Shown: piece after piece, positions 25,236-33,936 of the stretch | Position numbering within the stretch: position 1 is the first letter of the stretch | Layout: each line of letters begins with the position of its first letter | Assembly: GCA_046328715.1 (NCBI GenBank) | Contig: JAXLWB010000023.1 | Coordinates: 87,270 to 151,269 of the forward strand | Length of the DNA stretch: 64,000 nt | Direction: 5' to 3' | Origin: JAXLWB01 sp046328715 | Lineage (GTDB): Bacteria > Chloroflexota > Anaerolineae > Caldilineales > Caldilineaceae | The notes under the pieces: generated by a model | Seen by the model: only the letters and a program-made list of their open reading frames with translations | Told to the model about the DNA's origin: nothing | The model's database searches: none | Translations under genes and position numbers: made by a program

Positions 25236-25709
25236 ATGCAAGTCTCAAACTTTGTAGATATCCAAGAAGAGTTTATGGTGCGTATCAGTGCGGCGGTCTA
25301 TTGCATTGTAGCAACAGTCGATCGGCACAACCGCCCGCGCACCCGCATCATGCACCCCATTTGGGATGGCACAACCGGCTGGGTGATCTCATGGCCAGAA
25401 TCGCACAAGGCAAAGCATCTGGTACATAATCCACACGTGTCACTGGCTTATTATCATGCAAAGGAGAAACCAGTCTATATCGAGGCAACAGCCCAATGGA
25501 TCGAAGATCGCAGCGTAAAACAACATGTTTGGGAGTTACATAAAACCATCCCGCCGCCGCTCGGATTCGATCTTGAACCGCACTATGGCACGATTGACCA
25601 TCACTTTTTTGGTGTTCTCAAATTTACACCCTGGCGCATTGAGCTTGCCAATCTGGGCGGAGAATCATTGATTTGGCGGAATTTGATAGATGCTGATATC
25701 CGTTCTTGA
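25236..25709 (+). CDS. Pyridoxamine 5'-phosphate oxidase-like flavin/F420-binding protein
   Basis: A 157-residue split-beta-barrel protein of the PNPOx-like superfamily: YCIVATVDRHNRPRTRIMHP, then WVISWPESHKAKHL, NPHVSLAYY and a C-terminal FFGVLKFTPWRIEL. These proteins bind FMN, F420 or heme and reduce small molecules; the cofactor here is not certain. The ATG follows GTAGGAAG and lies 5 bp after the esterase stop. The 3' end overlaps the antisense vapC gene by 45 bp. Confidence 0.8.
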   Translation: MQVSNFVDIQEEFMVRISAAVYCIVATVDRHNRPRTRIMHPIWDGTTGWVISWPESHKAKHLVHNPHVSLAYYHAKEKPVYIEATAQWIEDRSVKQHVWELHKTIPPPLGFDLEPHYGTIDHHFFGVLKFTPWRIELANLGGESLIWRNLIDADIRS

Positions 25710-26069
25710 GAAATCATTTCCCTTAAAGAGCAATGGCTCACCCGTAAATTGAGCCAAGGCATAGGCAAAACAATCACCAAAATTGAGTGCGGCTGGGTGT
25801 CTGCCTTTACCAAAATCTCGGTATGCCTGTCGCGCAATTTGTGCTTGTTCGTGTGTGACAGCTTCAATTTTAATCTCAGCACGTCGTACAAAGGTATCGA
25901 GTTGTCGACTGGCTTCCGCATCCCCTTTCGAATCGATATTGATCGCAGCTTCAAGAAAATTCGCAGCAGACATTCGACATGTCTCATTGGTAACAATAGC
26001 TTCAACAATGTGAGCTGCATCTTCTTCCTGGTATAGAACAGCAAGTAAGGCTGAAGTATCAAGAATCAT
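25665..26069 (-). CDS. vapC: VapC-type PIN-domain ribonuclease toxin
   Basis: A 134-residue PIN domain protein. The acidic active-site residues are visible: D4 (MILDTSALLAVL), a Glu in the SAANFLEAAI helix, and Asp in NFGDCFAYALA, followed by GNDFSRTDI. VapC toxins cleave tRNA or other RNA and are blocked by VapB. The start overlaps the vapB stop by 4 bp (ATGA). Its 3' end overlaps the convergent PNPOx-like gene. Confidence 0.9.
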   Translation of the reverse strand: MILDTSALLAVLYQEEDAAHIVEAIVTNETCRMSAANFLEAAINIDSKGDAEASRQLDTFVRRAEIKIEAVTHEQAQIARQAYRDFGKGRHPAALNFGDCFAYALAQFTGEPLLFKGNDFSRTDISIYQIPPNQ

Positions 26070-26323
26070 TTGGGCAACCCCATTTCATCATAGAGTAAAT
26101 CACCGTGATCTGTGGACTTGCCAGGTTGATTCAAGTGCATTGCCGTTCGCTCACCAATTGCCATCAACTCTTTAATTCGATTGGTAGCAGCTTGTTTGCG
26201 TTTCAGTTGCTCCCTATATTGACGCATAGAATCAATCACCACTGCAGTCAAACTCTTGCCAGTCAGTCGTGCTAGTTCAGTTGCCAATTCATGAGCTTCA
26301 TTACTTTTGATATTCAAGGCCAT
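26066..26323 (-). CDS. vapB: VapB-family antitoxin
   Basis: An 85-residue antitoxin of the Rv0623-like group. It has an N-terminal ALNIKSNEAHELATELARLT DNA-binding part and a C-terminal toxin-binding tail ending DLLYDEMGLP. It overlaps vapC by 4 bp, the usual coupled arrangement. An inverted repeat just upstream (26338-26373) is a fitting autoregulatory operator. Confidence 0.88.
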   Translation of the reverse strand: MALNIKSNEAHELATELARLTGKSLTAVVIDSMRQYREQLKRKQAATNRIKELMAIGERTAMHLNQPGKSTDHGDLLYDEMGLPK

Positions 26324-26337
26324 GTTGCTAACCCTTT

Positions 26338-26373
26338 TTCTACAATACAGGAATTTTTTCTACCATTGTAGAA
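26338..26373. promoter_or_regulatory. Candidate VapBC operator
   Basis: A perfect pair TTCTACAAT (26338-26346) and ATTGTAGAA (26365-26373), 18 bp apart, between divergent vapB and the kinase gene at 26392. A direct repeat TTTTTCTAC also falls within it. VapB proteins usually repress their own promoter at such sites. Confidence 0.5.
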
Positions 26374-26391
26374 TACCTAGGAACGAGTTAA

Positions 26392-27291
26392 ATGTCAAAC
26401 AACATGATTTCTATCCCTGAAACCTTTGCCCGTGACACCGTGACCCGTGAAGGGGAAGTAGGTCAACACTGGCTGGATCAACTGCCCATGCTCATCGAAA
26501 GGCTTTGCGATCAGTGGCATTTGACCATAGACGGTACGCCTATGCATGGCTATCTCGGTCTTGTTTTACCTATGCGAAAAGATAATGAGCCATGCGTATT
26601 GAAAGTTTCCTGGCTTGATCCGTCCAACCAAGAAGAAGCACTGGCGCTGACCGAATGGAACGGGCAAGGGGCAGTGCGGCTACTGGAATGTGATCTTAAA
26701 CAGGGAGCGCTACTGTTGGAGCGTCTTGAGCAACGACAATTGAATGACTTGCCAATTGACGAGGCACTTCGTGTGGCTGGTCGTTTGCTTCGTCAGCTTG
26801 CGATTGTGCCAAATGAAAAATTTCGTTCGCAGTCAGCGTTGGCGCAGGAGATGCTGCGCAATATGCCTGCCCGTTGGCAGCAGGTTGGACGTCCGTTCGC
26901 ACAGCAACTGCTTGATTATGCTTGTGAGCTAGTGAATCGACATGCACAGCCCAGGCACAATCTACTGGTCAACTATGATATTCACTACGAAAATGTACTG
27001 GCTGGCAATCGTGCTCCCTGGTTGGCGATTGATCCCAAGGTTCTGGTCGGCGATCCGGAGTTTGGCATTGCCCAATTGTTGATGAATCGGCTGGAAGAGA
27101 TCGAAAGTCAGGGTGGATTGGAGCGCCATTTCCAGATTTTGGTCGAAGCGGCAGAACTGGATGTCGACCTAGCACGGGCATGGACCTTTGTGCGCACGCT
27201 GGACTACTGGTTGTGGGGGCTAGGTGTGGGTCTGACTGAGGATCCGAAGCGCTGTGCACAGATGATTGAGTGGTTGAATTCAGAAAATTAG
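26392..27291 (+). CDS. Aminoglycoside/hydroxyurea-type antibiotic kinase (APH(6)-like)
   Basis: A 299-residue protein of the streptomycin 6-kinase / hydroxyurea phosphotransferase family. It starts MISIPETFARDTVTREGEVG, has LVLPMRKDNEPCVLKVSW with the ATP Lys, GALLLERL, the catalytic loop NYDIHYENVLAG (Asp and Asn kept, His replaced by Asn) and the metal motif AIDPKVLVGDPEFGIAQLL. Family members inactivate streptomycin or hydroxyurea; the actual substrate here is unproven. ATG at 26392 has AGGAACG upstream, inside the region shared with the vapBC operator. Confidence 0.87.
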   Translation: MSNNMISIPETFARDTVTREGEVGQHWLDQLPMLIERLCDQWHLTIDGTPMHGYLGLVLPMRKDNEPCVLKVSWLDPSNQEEALALTEWNGQGAVRLLECDLKQGALLLERLEQRQLNDLPIDEALRVAGRLLRQLAIVPNEKFRSQSALAQEMLRNMPARWQQVGRPFAQQLLDYACELVNRHAQPRHNLLVNYDIHYENVLAGNRAPWLAIDPKVLVGDPEFGIAQLLMNRLEEIESQGGLERHFQILVEAAELDVDLARAWTFVRTLDYWLWGLGVGLTEDPKRCAQMIEWLNSEN

Positions 27292-27346
27292 CAGACACAG
27301 AGATTTACATCTGTGCTCTCATAATCCAATCATCTCTCTATTTGCC

Positions 27347-29095
27347 CTAACATTCTGCACAATAGACCAATTCCCAACCACTAAAGATCAAAGCAAGTCG
27401 CTTTAGTGATACTTGTGCAGCTACCTTCTGGATACGATGATCGTTGGCGTAACGTTGGAGTTGACCTTCTGCTTCAGCAATCTTCAGTTTGAGACGAGTG
27501 TCACTAAATTCATTGCGCGGAATGTACTCGAGTTCAATCAGGTAGCCAAAGCGCATATCAGGATAGCGGGCAAGGAACGGTTCCATATAAAAATCGACGA
27601 AACCCCCACCCATCTCTTTTTCCGACCAAAGTAGAAAGAATTGAGTTAGGTTCAGATAGGCAAGCAGGAAGCCCTGGATCACCTTTTCACCATTCAGGTA
27701 ATCACGAATTGAACTTTGTTCTTTGATCTCACTGGCAAGGAACGCAAAAACTGTGTGCCATTCGCCACGAAAAGCCATATCGCTCAGTAAATTACTCAGT
27801 TTCCAGAGATCAAGACGAAATACATCAACATCCTGGAAACTATCACGGACATAACCATACATCAAGTCTTTGATGGTGCGATTGGGGATACGTAGCAGTG
27901 CTCTTCCACCCTGCGTATCGGCGATAGTGACTAAGCCAAAATAATGGAGCAGGGAGATGAAGTTGTTGCGTTCCAGAAGTTGCGCCAAGGGAAAAGATGG
28001 ATTGAGTAGCGTTGCAGTTTCACCTGTATCAATCAGCGATTTTAGCTGACTAAAATTACCATTTAAACGTTTATCGACGGTGATTAGATGACGTAATTTT
28101 GTGTAATCGATGCGTACATTTTCATCGATCATACGTTCAGGCAGCTCTGCCACTTCCCGCACTCGTTCCAGGAAATAAAGTACCATGTCTGAATTGAAAA
28201 GACGGGTCGTGGCACGAGTTGAGAAACAGTAGTTATTGTACCATTCTTTCATCAACGCCAATGTCGGCTCAACATCCAAAAGCAGTACGCCATTCTCGTG
28301 ATAATAGGTGAGAATTGTGCGCACTTCAGCTTCAGTAAAGCCAATCATTTCGTTAAAACGGGCATCAAGACTGATGTTGGTGCCGATGTTAAAACCGCTG
28401 GTCACATCATCCATCGTGATCGGTGAGACACCTGTGATGAAAAGACGGGTCAAGCCACTCATCTGCCCACCGGTGCCACCTTTGAGCAGATTGAAGAAGA
28501 AGCGAAAAAAACCTTCGCCATGAGTTAGGCTCTGATACGCTTGTTGACCCGTAGTGGTGAGAATGGTATTGGCAAAATTGTCATATTCGTCGATAAAAAG
28601 GTAAATTTTCAATTGGTTGCGCTGTGCATGAAAAAAAATGCGGCGCAATTGCGCTTCCACAGAATTCAACTGCAGAATTTCGTTCTGCTCTTGTTCATTA
28701 AAGAACTGTGCATAACGAGTTAAGAAATTCTCGATAATCGCCCGTCCATTATCTTCAAAGGAAGCTTCCAGCTTTTCCAGATTCGGGTTGACAAGCGCAA
28801 AATTGAAGAACAAGACTAAATAACTATTCCGTTCTGAGGTAGGGTGTTCGCCAATATAGGTGTCACCGAACAAGGTGTCAAACTCATCTTTATAATAGAC
28901 ATCGTAGTAGTAGCTCAGCAGCGAAAGCCACAACGTTTTGCCAAAGCGACGAGGACGAATGAAAAAAAGATAGTAAGGCGCAGCCTCAAGCAACGGAATA
29001 AAGCGAGTCTTATCGACATAATAGCCATTATCACGGCGCATGGTACGATAATCGGCAATGGCGTACGGAATTCGCTTGATCGTAGAACTTGACAT
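27347..29095 (-). CDS. AAA-ATPase-like protein with C-terminal PD-(D/E)XK nuclease domain
   Basis: A 582-residue protein of a widespread, often multi-copy family. N-terminal IPYAIADYRTMRRDNGYYVDKT, Walker A-like RPRRFGKT, Walker B LFIDEYDNF, sensor-like ITGVSPITMDD, and a C-terminal nuclease-like region with FGYLIELEYI and KIAEAEGQLQRY. The biochemical role is not established; these genes are thought to spread horizontally. ATG at 29095 follows AAGGA. It is more AT-rich than its neighbours, which fits acquisition. Confidence 0.88.
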   Translation of the reverse strand: MSSSTIKRIPYAIADYRTMRRDNGYYVDKTRFIPLLEAAPYYLFFIRPRRFGKTLWLSLLSYYYDVYYKDEFDTLFGDTYIGEHPTSERNSYLVLFFNFALVNPNLEKLEASFEDNGRAIIENFLTRYAQFFNEQEQNEILQLNSVEAQLRRIFFHAQRNQLKIYLFIDEYDNFANTILTTTGQQAYQSLTHGEGFFRFFFNLLKGGTGGQMSGLTRLFITGVSPITMDDVTSGFNIGTNISLDARFNEMIGFTEAEVRTILTYYHENGVLLLDVEPTLALMKEWYNNYCFSTRATTRLFNSDMVLYFLERVREVAELPERMIDENVRIDYTKLRHLITVDKRLNGNFSQLKSLIDTGETATLLNPSFPLAQLLERNNFISLLHYFGLVTIADTQGGRALLRIPNRTIKDLMYGYVRDSFQDVDVFRLDLWKLSNLLSDMAFRGEWHTVFAFLASEIKEQSSIRDYLNGEKVIQGFLLAYLNLTQFFLLWSEKEMGGGFVDFYMEPFLARYPDMRFGYLIELEYIPRNEFSDTRLKLKIAEAEGQLQRYANDHRIQKVAAQVSLKRLALIFSGWELVYCAEC

Positions 29096-29137
29096 TCGCT
29101 GCAATCCTTGTTAACGCTGTTATACTCATGCTCTGCA

Positions 29138-29176
29138 TTAAGTAACACTTTTTTAACCGCAAAAAGTGTTACTTAA
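29138..29176. repeat. Perfect 16-bp inverted repeat between divergent genes
   Basis: TTAAGTAACACTTTTT (29138-29153) and AAAAAGTGTTACTTAA (29161-29176) with a 7-nt loop, between the AAA/PD-(D/E)XK gene and the APH-fold kinase. It may be an operator or an insulating hairpin. Confidence 0.6.
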
Positions 29177-29237
29177 TGGCAACCGCTAGTATAGCTTCTC
29201 TGCGCTACATTGTATCACAACCGAAAAAGATCCACTC

Positions 29238-30131
29238 ATGTCAACAGAGACCATAGTTTCAGTAGAAAGTTGCCGTCAGCTACTAGCCGAAATCGAACCC
29301 AAAGGCCAATGGATCAGCGTGCGCCCGATGGGGGCAGATGGCACACACCCTGCCTTTGTAATTGAGGCACAAAGTGCGGCAGGTGCGCCTTTCAGTATTG
29401 CGGTCAAATGTTACCAGAGTGGCTTTGGCCGCGATCGAGAACGGGCAAGTTTGGAATTCCAGACGCTGCGCTTGTTACAGCAGCATGATGTACCCGTGGC
29501 CGTTCCACTCCTTTTGGATGAGGCAGGAACGTTCTTTGGCTTACCCAGTATCGTAACCAGTTTCGTCACAGGCAAACAACAGTTCACTGCCGATGACCCG
29601 ACCGCCTGTGTACACGAACTGGCGCAAACGCTGGCGAAAATTCATGCGGTGCCAATTGGCACCGATGAAAAGCAATGGCTGCAAGATGCCAATCACGAGG
29701 TGCTCTGGTTTCGCCACAAAGGGAAGCTACCGGACTACATGGTCACCTATCCGGCGGGCTTGCAGATCTGGAACAAAATCGAGCAGCTACTCCCGCAGCA
29801 ACAATCAGTTATCCCTACCTTCGTCCACACTGACTACTGGATTGGCCAAGTACTGTGGGACCGGGGGCGAATCACGGCCGTCCTCGACTGGGAAGAGGCG
29901 GGCTACGGCGATCCTGGTTACGATTTGGCCTATTGCTACATGGATCTGTTTTTGAGCCCTTTGGGTTCCGCCCCTGCCGAACAATTCCTTCGCTTCTATG
30001 AGGCAGAAGTAGGACATCCTATCGCCAACCTGGAGCTATGGCAATACGCCGTTGTGCCACGTGTACTGCACAACCCAGACTGGTTGAACGCATGTCGTCC
30101 TGAGCTAGATCGTTATATAGCTTCGCTGTAA
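29238..30131 (+). CDS. APH-family small-molecule phosphotransferase
   Basis: A 297-residue kinase of the aminoglycoside-phosphotransferase fold. N-lobe FSIAVKCYQSGFGRDRERASLE with the ATP Lys and a downstream Glu helix; catalytic loop HTDYWIGQVLW (Asp present, Asn replaced by Gln); metal motif VLDWEEAGYGDPGYDLAY. The catalytic Asn to Gln change is seen in several family members. The substrate is unknown. It is followed 66 bp later by a methyltransferase. Confidence 0.86.
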   Translation: MSTETIVSVESCRQLLAEIEPKGQWISVRPMGADGTHPAFVIEAQSAAGAPFSIAVKCYQSGFGRDRERASLEFQTLRLLQQHDVPVAVPLLLDEAGTFFGLPSIVTSFVTGKQQFTADDPTACVHELAQTLAKIHAVPIGTDEKQWLQDANHEVLWFRHKGKLPDYMVTYPAGLQIWNKIEQLLPQQQSVIPTFVHTDYWIGQVLWDRGRITAVLDWEEAGYGDPGYDLAYCYMDLFLSPLGSAPAEQFLRFYEAEVGHPIANLELWQYAVVPRVLHNPDWLNACRPELDRYIASL

Positions 30132-30197
30132 GCTGACGCAGAGGATGGAAGACAGTTTCGCAATTCGCAATCCAAAATTCCAGTCAAAGGAGCTTTT

Positions 30198-30965
30198 ATG
30201 CAAGACTCAACCAAACGTTTTTCGAGCCGTGTAGAAAATTACGCAAAATATCGCCCTTCGTACCCGCCCAATGTGATCGATACCCTACACAACGAGTGTC
30301 AACTGACACCAGCCTCACGCGTTGCGGATATCGGCTCAGGCACAGGCATTCTAACCAAGCTATTTCTTGCTTACGGCAATACTGTTTTCGCAGTGGAGCC
30401 AAACCTTGACATGCGCCAAGCAGCCGAACTGCTTCTTATTAACTACACGAATTTCAGCAGCATCAACGGCACCGCCGAAGCGACAACATTGGCCGACCAC
30501 AGCGTGGACTTCGTCACTGCTGGACAGGCATTTCACTGGTTTGATCCGGTACGCACACGGCTGGAGTTTCAACGGATTTTGCGGGCAGATGGGTGGGTAA
30601 TGCTCATTTGGAACACCCGGCAGGTTGCAGGTTTGCCCTTTATGGAGGGTTACGAAGCGCTGCTGCTTGCTCATTCTGCCGAATATCCGGAGGTTGGGTG
30701 TCAACGGGCGGATATGGACGATAGTGCGATCCAGGACTTTTACGGACCAGCGGGATGCAAGATCGTGACTCTGCCCAACAGCCAGCGCTTTGATTACGAA
30801 GGATTGAAGGGTCGATTGCGCTCCTCGTCCTACTCGCCGGAGCCAGGCCATCCCCAATATGAGCCGATGATGGACGCGCTGCAAACGCTCTTTGCAGAAC
30901 ACCAGGTCGACGGGATGGTCACTTTTAGCTACGAGACGAAGATCTTTATGGGGCAGTTGCGTTGA
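30198..30965 (+). CDS. Class I SAM-dependent methyltransferase (methyltransferase 11 type)
   Basis: A 255-residue methyltransferase starting RFSSRVENYAKYRPSYP, with motif I VADIGSGTGILTKLF, strand-2 AVEPNLDMR, GTAEATTLADHSVDFVTAGQAFHWFD and LRADGWVMLIW. This pattern is typical of a common family related to UbiE/trans-aconitate methyltransferases whose substrates are mostly unknown. AAAGGAG precedes the ATG. It converges on the next methyltransferase with 11 bp between the stops. Confidence 0.9.
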   Translation: MQDSTKRFSSRVENYAKYRPSYPPNVIDTLHNECQLTPASRVADIGSGTGILTKLFLAYGNTVFAVEPNLDMRQAAELLLINYTNFSSINGTAEATTLADHSVDFVTAGQAFHWFDPVRTRLEFQRILRADGWVMLIWNTRQVAGLPFMEGYEALLLAHSAEYPEVGCQRADMDDSAIQDFYGPAGCKIVTLPNSQRFDYEGLKGRLRSSSYSPEPGHPQYEPMMDALQTLFAEHQVDGMVTFSYETKIFMGQLR

Positions 30966-30976
30966 GCGAATTGTCA

Positions 30977-31732
30977 TTAGCGCTGCGCCTGAAACAATCC
31001 CCAGCGTTGTTCACCTCGTTGGGAACGGGCGATCTTACTCTGCCAGGATTCCTGCAATGCCGCTTTGCTGGCTGGATCGAGTGAGGTCTGCGGTAGGCGT
31101 GCGGCTTCCTCGTACAAAATTTCGATAAATTGGGCGGTGCGATCCGCTGCCTGCACGTTGACAAAGCCGGCCTGTTGCAGAAGCCCTCCGTACTCCGCCA
31201 CCGTGCAGAGGGCATATTGGCGCTGCTGGATATAATCGGCAAATTCTTCGCTCTTTTCCTCTTCGCCGCAACAATAATCAGTAAATAGCAGCTTGCCACC
31301 TGGTTGTAAACAGCGATAGAGCGTGGTAAAGAGGCGCGCTTTATCCTGAATGTGCAAAAAGACATCACGGCTATAGATGCGTGCGTAGGGTGCAGCGGGT
31401 TGAAATTCGAGAATATCACCATGGATCAGGTGGACGCGATCACTCAAGCCAAGGGAAGCGCAGCGCTCGTGTGCAAAGGCGAGCATGTTGCTGGATAGAT
31501 CCAGCCCATCGACTTGGGCAGCAAAGTGCTCTGCCATATAGAAGGCAGCCCCACCAAGGCCGCACCCCACATCCAGAACGCCCATGCCATCGTGTAGATC
31601 GAGCATAGCGCAGAACTCTTGAGTTGTCGCCAATCCACCCGGGCTGACAAAGTTGTGTCCGTAGATTGCCTCGTACTTCTCGATCTCTTTGCGGCTATAT
31701 TGCCCCGAATCCAGACTCGCCACAGACCTCAC
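30977..31732 (-). CDS. Phosphoethanolamine-type N-methyltransferase-like protein
   Basis: A 251-residue methyltransferase with the N-terminal sequence DSGQYSRKEIEKYEAIYGHN and FVSPGG, as in the second domain of phosphoethanolamine N-methyltransferases, and motif I VLDVGCGLGGAAFYMA. SRDVFLHIQDKARLF and LQPGGKLLFTDYC are also family-typical. It may methylate phosphoethanolamine or a related amine; the phrase fits but is not proof. Start GTG at 31732 (a second GTG at 31723 is possible). Confidence 0.85.
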   Translation of the reverse strand: MRSVASLDSGQYSRKEIEKYEAIYGHNFVSPGGLATTQEFCAMLDLHDGMGVLDVGCGLGGAAFYMAEHFAAQVDGLDLSSNMLAFAHERCASLGLSDRVHLIHGDILEFQPAAPYARIYSRDVFLHIQDKARLFTTLYRCLQPGGKLLFTDYCCGEEEKSEEFADYIQQRQYALCTVAEYGGLLQQAGFVNVQAADRTAQFIEILYEEAARLPQTSLDPASKAALQESWQSKIARSQRGEQRWGLFQAQR

Positions 31733-31859
31733 CTCTCGCAGCTTGACATCCTATGTTAAAAATGCATCTCCAGGCTGATCTCCACAAGCCTAACACAGCT
31801 CACCGGCAAGGGCAAGCAGCTTCCAAATGAAGGCTGTATATCAGATTAGGGGCAAGTTT

Positions 31860-31915
31860 TTCAGAGCCACAAGCGTGAGCAAGTGGGGGCACTCGCTCAC
31901 GCTCGTGGCTCTGAA
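31860..31915. repeat. Strong 26-bp hairpin downstream of the DUF11 gene
   Basis: Arms 31860-31885 and 31890-31915 pair over 26 bp with two changes that keep pairing possible in RNA, around a GGGG loop. It lies 50 bp after the stop of the DUF11 gene (minus strand) and before the methyltransferase start. No T-run follows, so it may protect the 3' end rather than terminate. Confidence 0.65.
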
Positions 31916-31966
31916 ATTACCCCAGAGCAGATATACATCCCCAATTGAACAAATGGCGCTCTTGGA

Positions 31967-33589
31967 CTAGCGTGATAACAATGGGAGATAGATTCCAACT
32001 GAATGATTCTCTTCCGTGTTGCCTACGGTAACCGTATAGGTCGATTGATTGTTGCTGCTTTGTGTGTCATTCATGGCGCTCACGACTACCTGATTGGAAA
32101 GGAGCGTACCTGATGTCACACTTGATTTCACAACCGTCAGAAAATTGAGATGAATCCAGCCGCCAGGCTGGATCGTTGAGGCGGAGTAAGTGGCAATATT
32201 GGTGGCAAAGAGCAATTTTGAATCTGTAGCACCCAGAGTCGTTCCACTGATGTAGGTGGCAATGAGGCCCGGTGGCAGAGGATCGACAACCATAACATCT
32301 GTAACAGAAACATCGCCCGTGTTGTTGACTGAGATCGTATAGGTGAGCGCATCACCTGCACGGACTGCGGAAAGGGGCGAAGACTTCGTGATCGCCAGGT
32401 CGGCTGGGCGAGTTGGCGTTGGTGTGTGGGTTATGGTTGCCGTTGCGGTAGGGACACTAGGGGTAGCGGTTGGAGATGGCGTAGCTGTCGCGCTGCGGGT
32501 CGGTGTGGGTGTTTGGGTCGATGTGTGGGTTGATGTAGGTGTGGGCAGCACGAGGGTGGCAGTTGCCGTGGCAGCAGTAGGTGTCGTGACTGTTGTCGTT
32601 GCAGTGACCGAGGCGGTTGAGGTCGCTGTCGCTGGCACCGGGGTCAGTGTGCTGGTAGGAGTGGCCGTCGGTGTAGCCGTTGGATTGGCATTGTGCACCG
32701 TAATCCTCGCCGACGAGTAATTGTTACTCAGGTCGGCATCTTCACTGGCATTTGTCCAGGCTTCGTTGGTCAGGGTAATCCCATTCGCGGCATTGGCCGA
32801 AAGCGAGGCTGTAATGAGCAGGGACAGGCGGCCTTCGCTGTCCAAGGAGTCAGCCGTCACCGTAAAGCGCCGCGCTTTGACATCAATATTGGGGGCTACC
32901 AAGCCGTTGTAGCTTAACTCGATTCCTTTCAACACCAGCGCAGAGGGCATGACATCGGTGATGACAATTGCCGACGCAGAATCCGAACCGACATTAGTGA
33001 CCACCACTGTATAGGTGAGTAGTGAACCCGCTTCCACAGTCGAGGAGATTGACCGTTTGTCGATCGCCAAATCTGCTCCGCCGCCAAGATGCAAGACAGT
33101 TGCAGTCGCTTCACTGCTCACCTGAATCGCCTCGGCCTGGTAGGTTCCGCTTAGATCAAGGTGATTTGTGATGATTGTATTATTGTTCAAATTGGTCGCA
33201 ACGACGCCAGGTAGGGTAATAAAGACTTGCCCTTGCAATTCCAAGCTTTGCAGAGTCATGGTGAAAATATTGATGCCTGTGGCTACCGATAGATTGCTTC
33301 CACCCAGCACCTCATAGTGCAGCAGTGCACCATTTAGCTCTGCTGGCAAACGGTTGACCAGCACGAGATTGCTGAGCATCGCATCGCTTGTGTTCGAAAC
33401 CTGTATCGTAAACGTGAGAGGCTCACCTACGTTCACAATCTCAGGCGACGCAACAGATTGAATCGCAACCCTGGATGAGAGTTGGATGCTCGCCAGCGAA
33501 GAGGCGTTGGTGGTTGATAGCCAAAGTACAGCAAACAATGAAATCGCCAATAACAATACAGAAAGTATCTGACGGTGTATTCTCACCAC
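31967..33589 (-). CDS. Secreted DUF11-repeat surface protein with YLPL C-terminal tag
   Basis: A 540-residue exported protein. A hydrophobic signal (ILSVLLLAISLFAVLWL) is followed by DUF11-type domains at about 45-165 and 172-300 (DLAIDKRSISSTVEAGSLLTYT). A Thr/Pro/Ala-rich linker spans about 300-400, then a third DUF11 domain (DLAITKSSPLSAVRAGDALT). The C-terminus is IYLPLLSR, the same kind of tag as in the proteins at 43267 and 46528. DUF11 domains form Ig-like beta-sandwiches of cell-surface stalks. The start GTG is preceded by GAAGGG. The linker is coded by a low-complexity ACN/CCN stretch. Confidence 0.88.
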   Translation of the reverse strand: MVRIHRQILSVLLLAISLFAVLWLSTTNASSLASIQLSSRVAIQSVASPEIVNVGEPLTFTIQVSNTSDAMLSNLVLVNRLPAELNGALLHYEVLGGSNLSVATGINIFTMTLQSLELQGQVFITLPGVVATNLNNNTIITNHLDLSGTYQAEAIQVSSEATATVLHLGGGADLAIDKRSISSTVEAGSLLTYTVVVTNVGSDSASAIVITDVMPSALVLKGIELSYNGLVAPNIDVKARRFTVTADSLDSEGRLSLLITASLSANAANGITLTNEAWTNASEDADLSNNYSSARITVHNANPTATPTATPTSTLTPVPATATSTASVTATTTVTTPTAATATATLVLPTPTSTHTSTQTPTPTRSATATPSPTATPSVPTATATITHTPTPTRPADLAITKSSPLSAVRAGDALTYTISVNNTGDVSVTDVMVVDPLPPGLIATYISGTTLGATDSKLLFATNIATYSASTIQPGGWIHLNFLTVVKSSVTSGTLLSNQVVVSAMNDTQSSNNQSTYTVTVGNTEENHSVGIYLPLLSR

Positions 33590-33936
33590 TCACTCAACCC
33601 TTCACTCTAGTGAGTCAGCAACCGGTGATTCGTAGTTCCTCAATAGAGTAGAACAATTCACACAATTAAGAAAGATAGCAAACGTTTAGCAAACATATTT
33701 TATACAATTATCTTAAATTTAGTTAATTTGTTTTGCTCAGAATTGAGGAGAGTTGTAAGTTAAAGGCGTAACGTCGACTGAGATGTGTTATATACGTTTT
33801 TGATCCAGCAAACCGAGTAGAGAAATCAACTGCTGGATGATGATGACACACCTTATATCCAGTTCTTCGGGTTTGCTGACAGTTAGGAAGAGGTAGAGGA
33901 TGGTAAAACGGCGGCTTGGATCAATTCCGAATCGCC
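33590..33936. other. AT-rich intergenic region with an inverted repeat
   Basis: 347 bp between the DUF11 gene start and the response-regulator stop. The 33650-33760 part is strongly AT-rich and probably carries the DUF11 promoter, though no clear hexamer pair was picked. An imperfect pair CAGCAAACCG / CGGGTTTGCTG spans about 33808-33882. No gene is seen. Confidence 0.5.

Noticed and set aside
1..31732. Integron-like cassette array of small plus-strand genes
   Set aside because: Gene types and hairpins suggest it, but there is no integrase and the palindromes lack the conserved attC core sites (RYYYAAC/GTTRRRY), so no integron is claimed.
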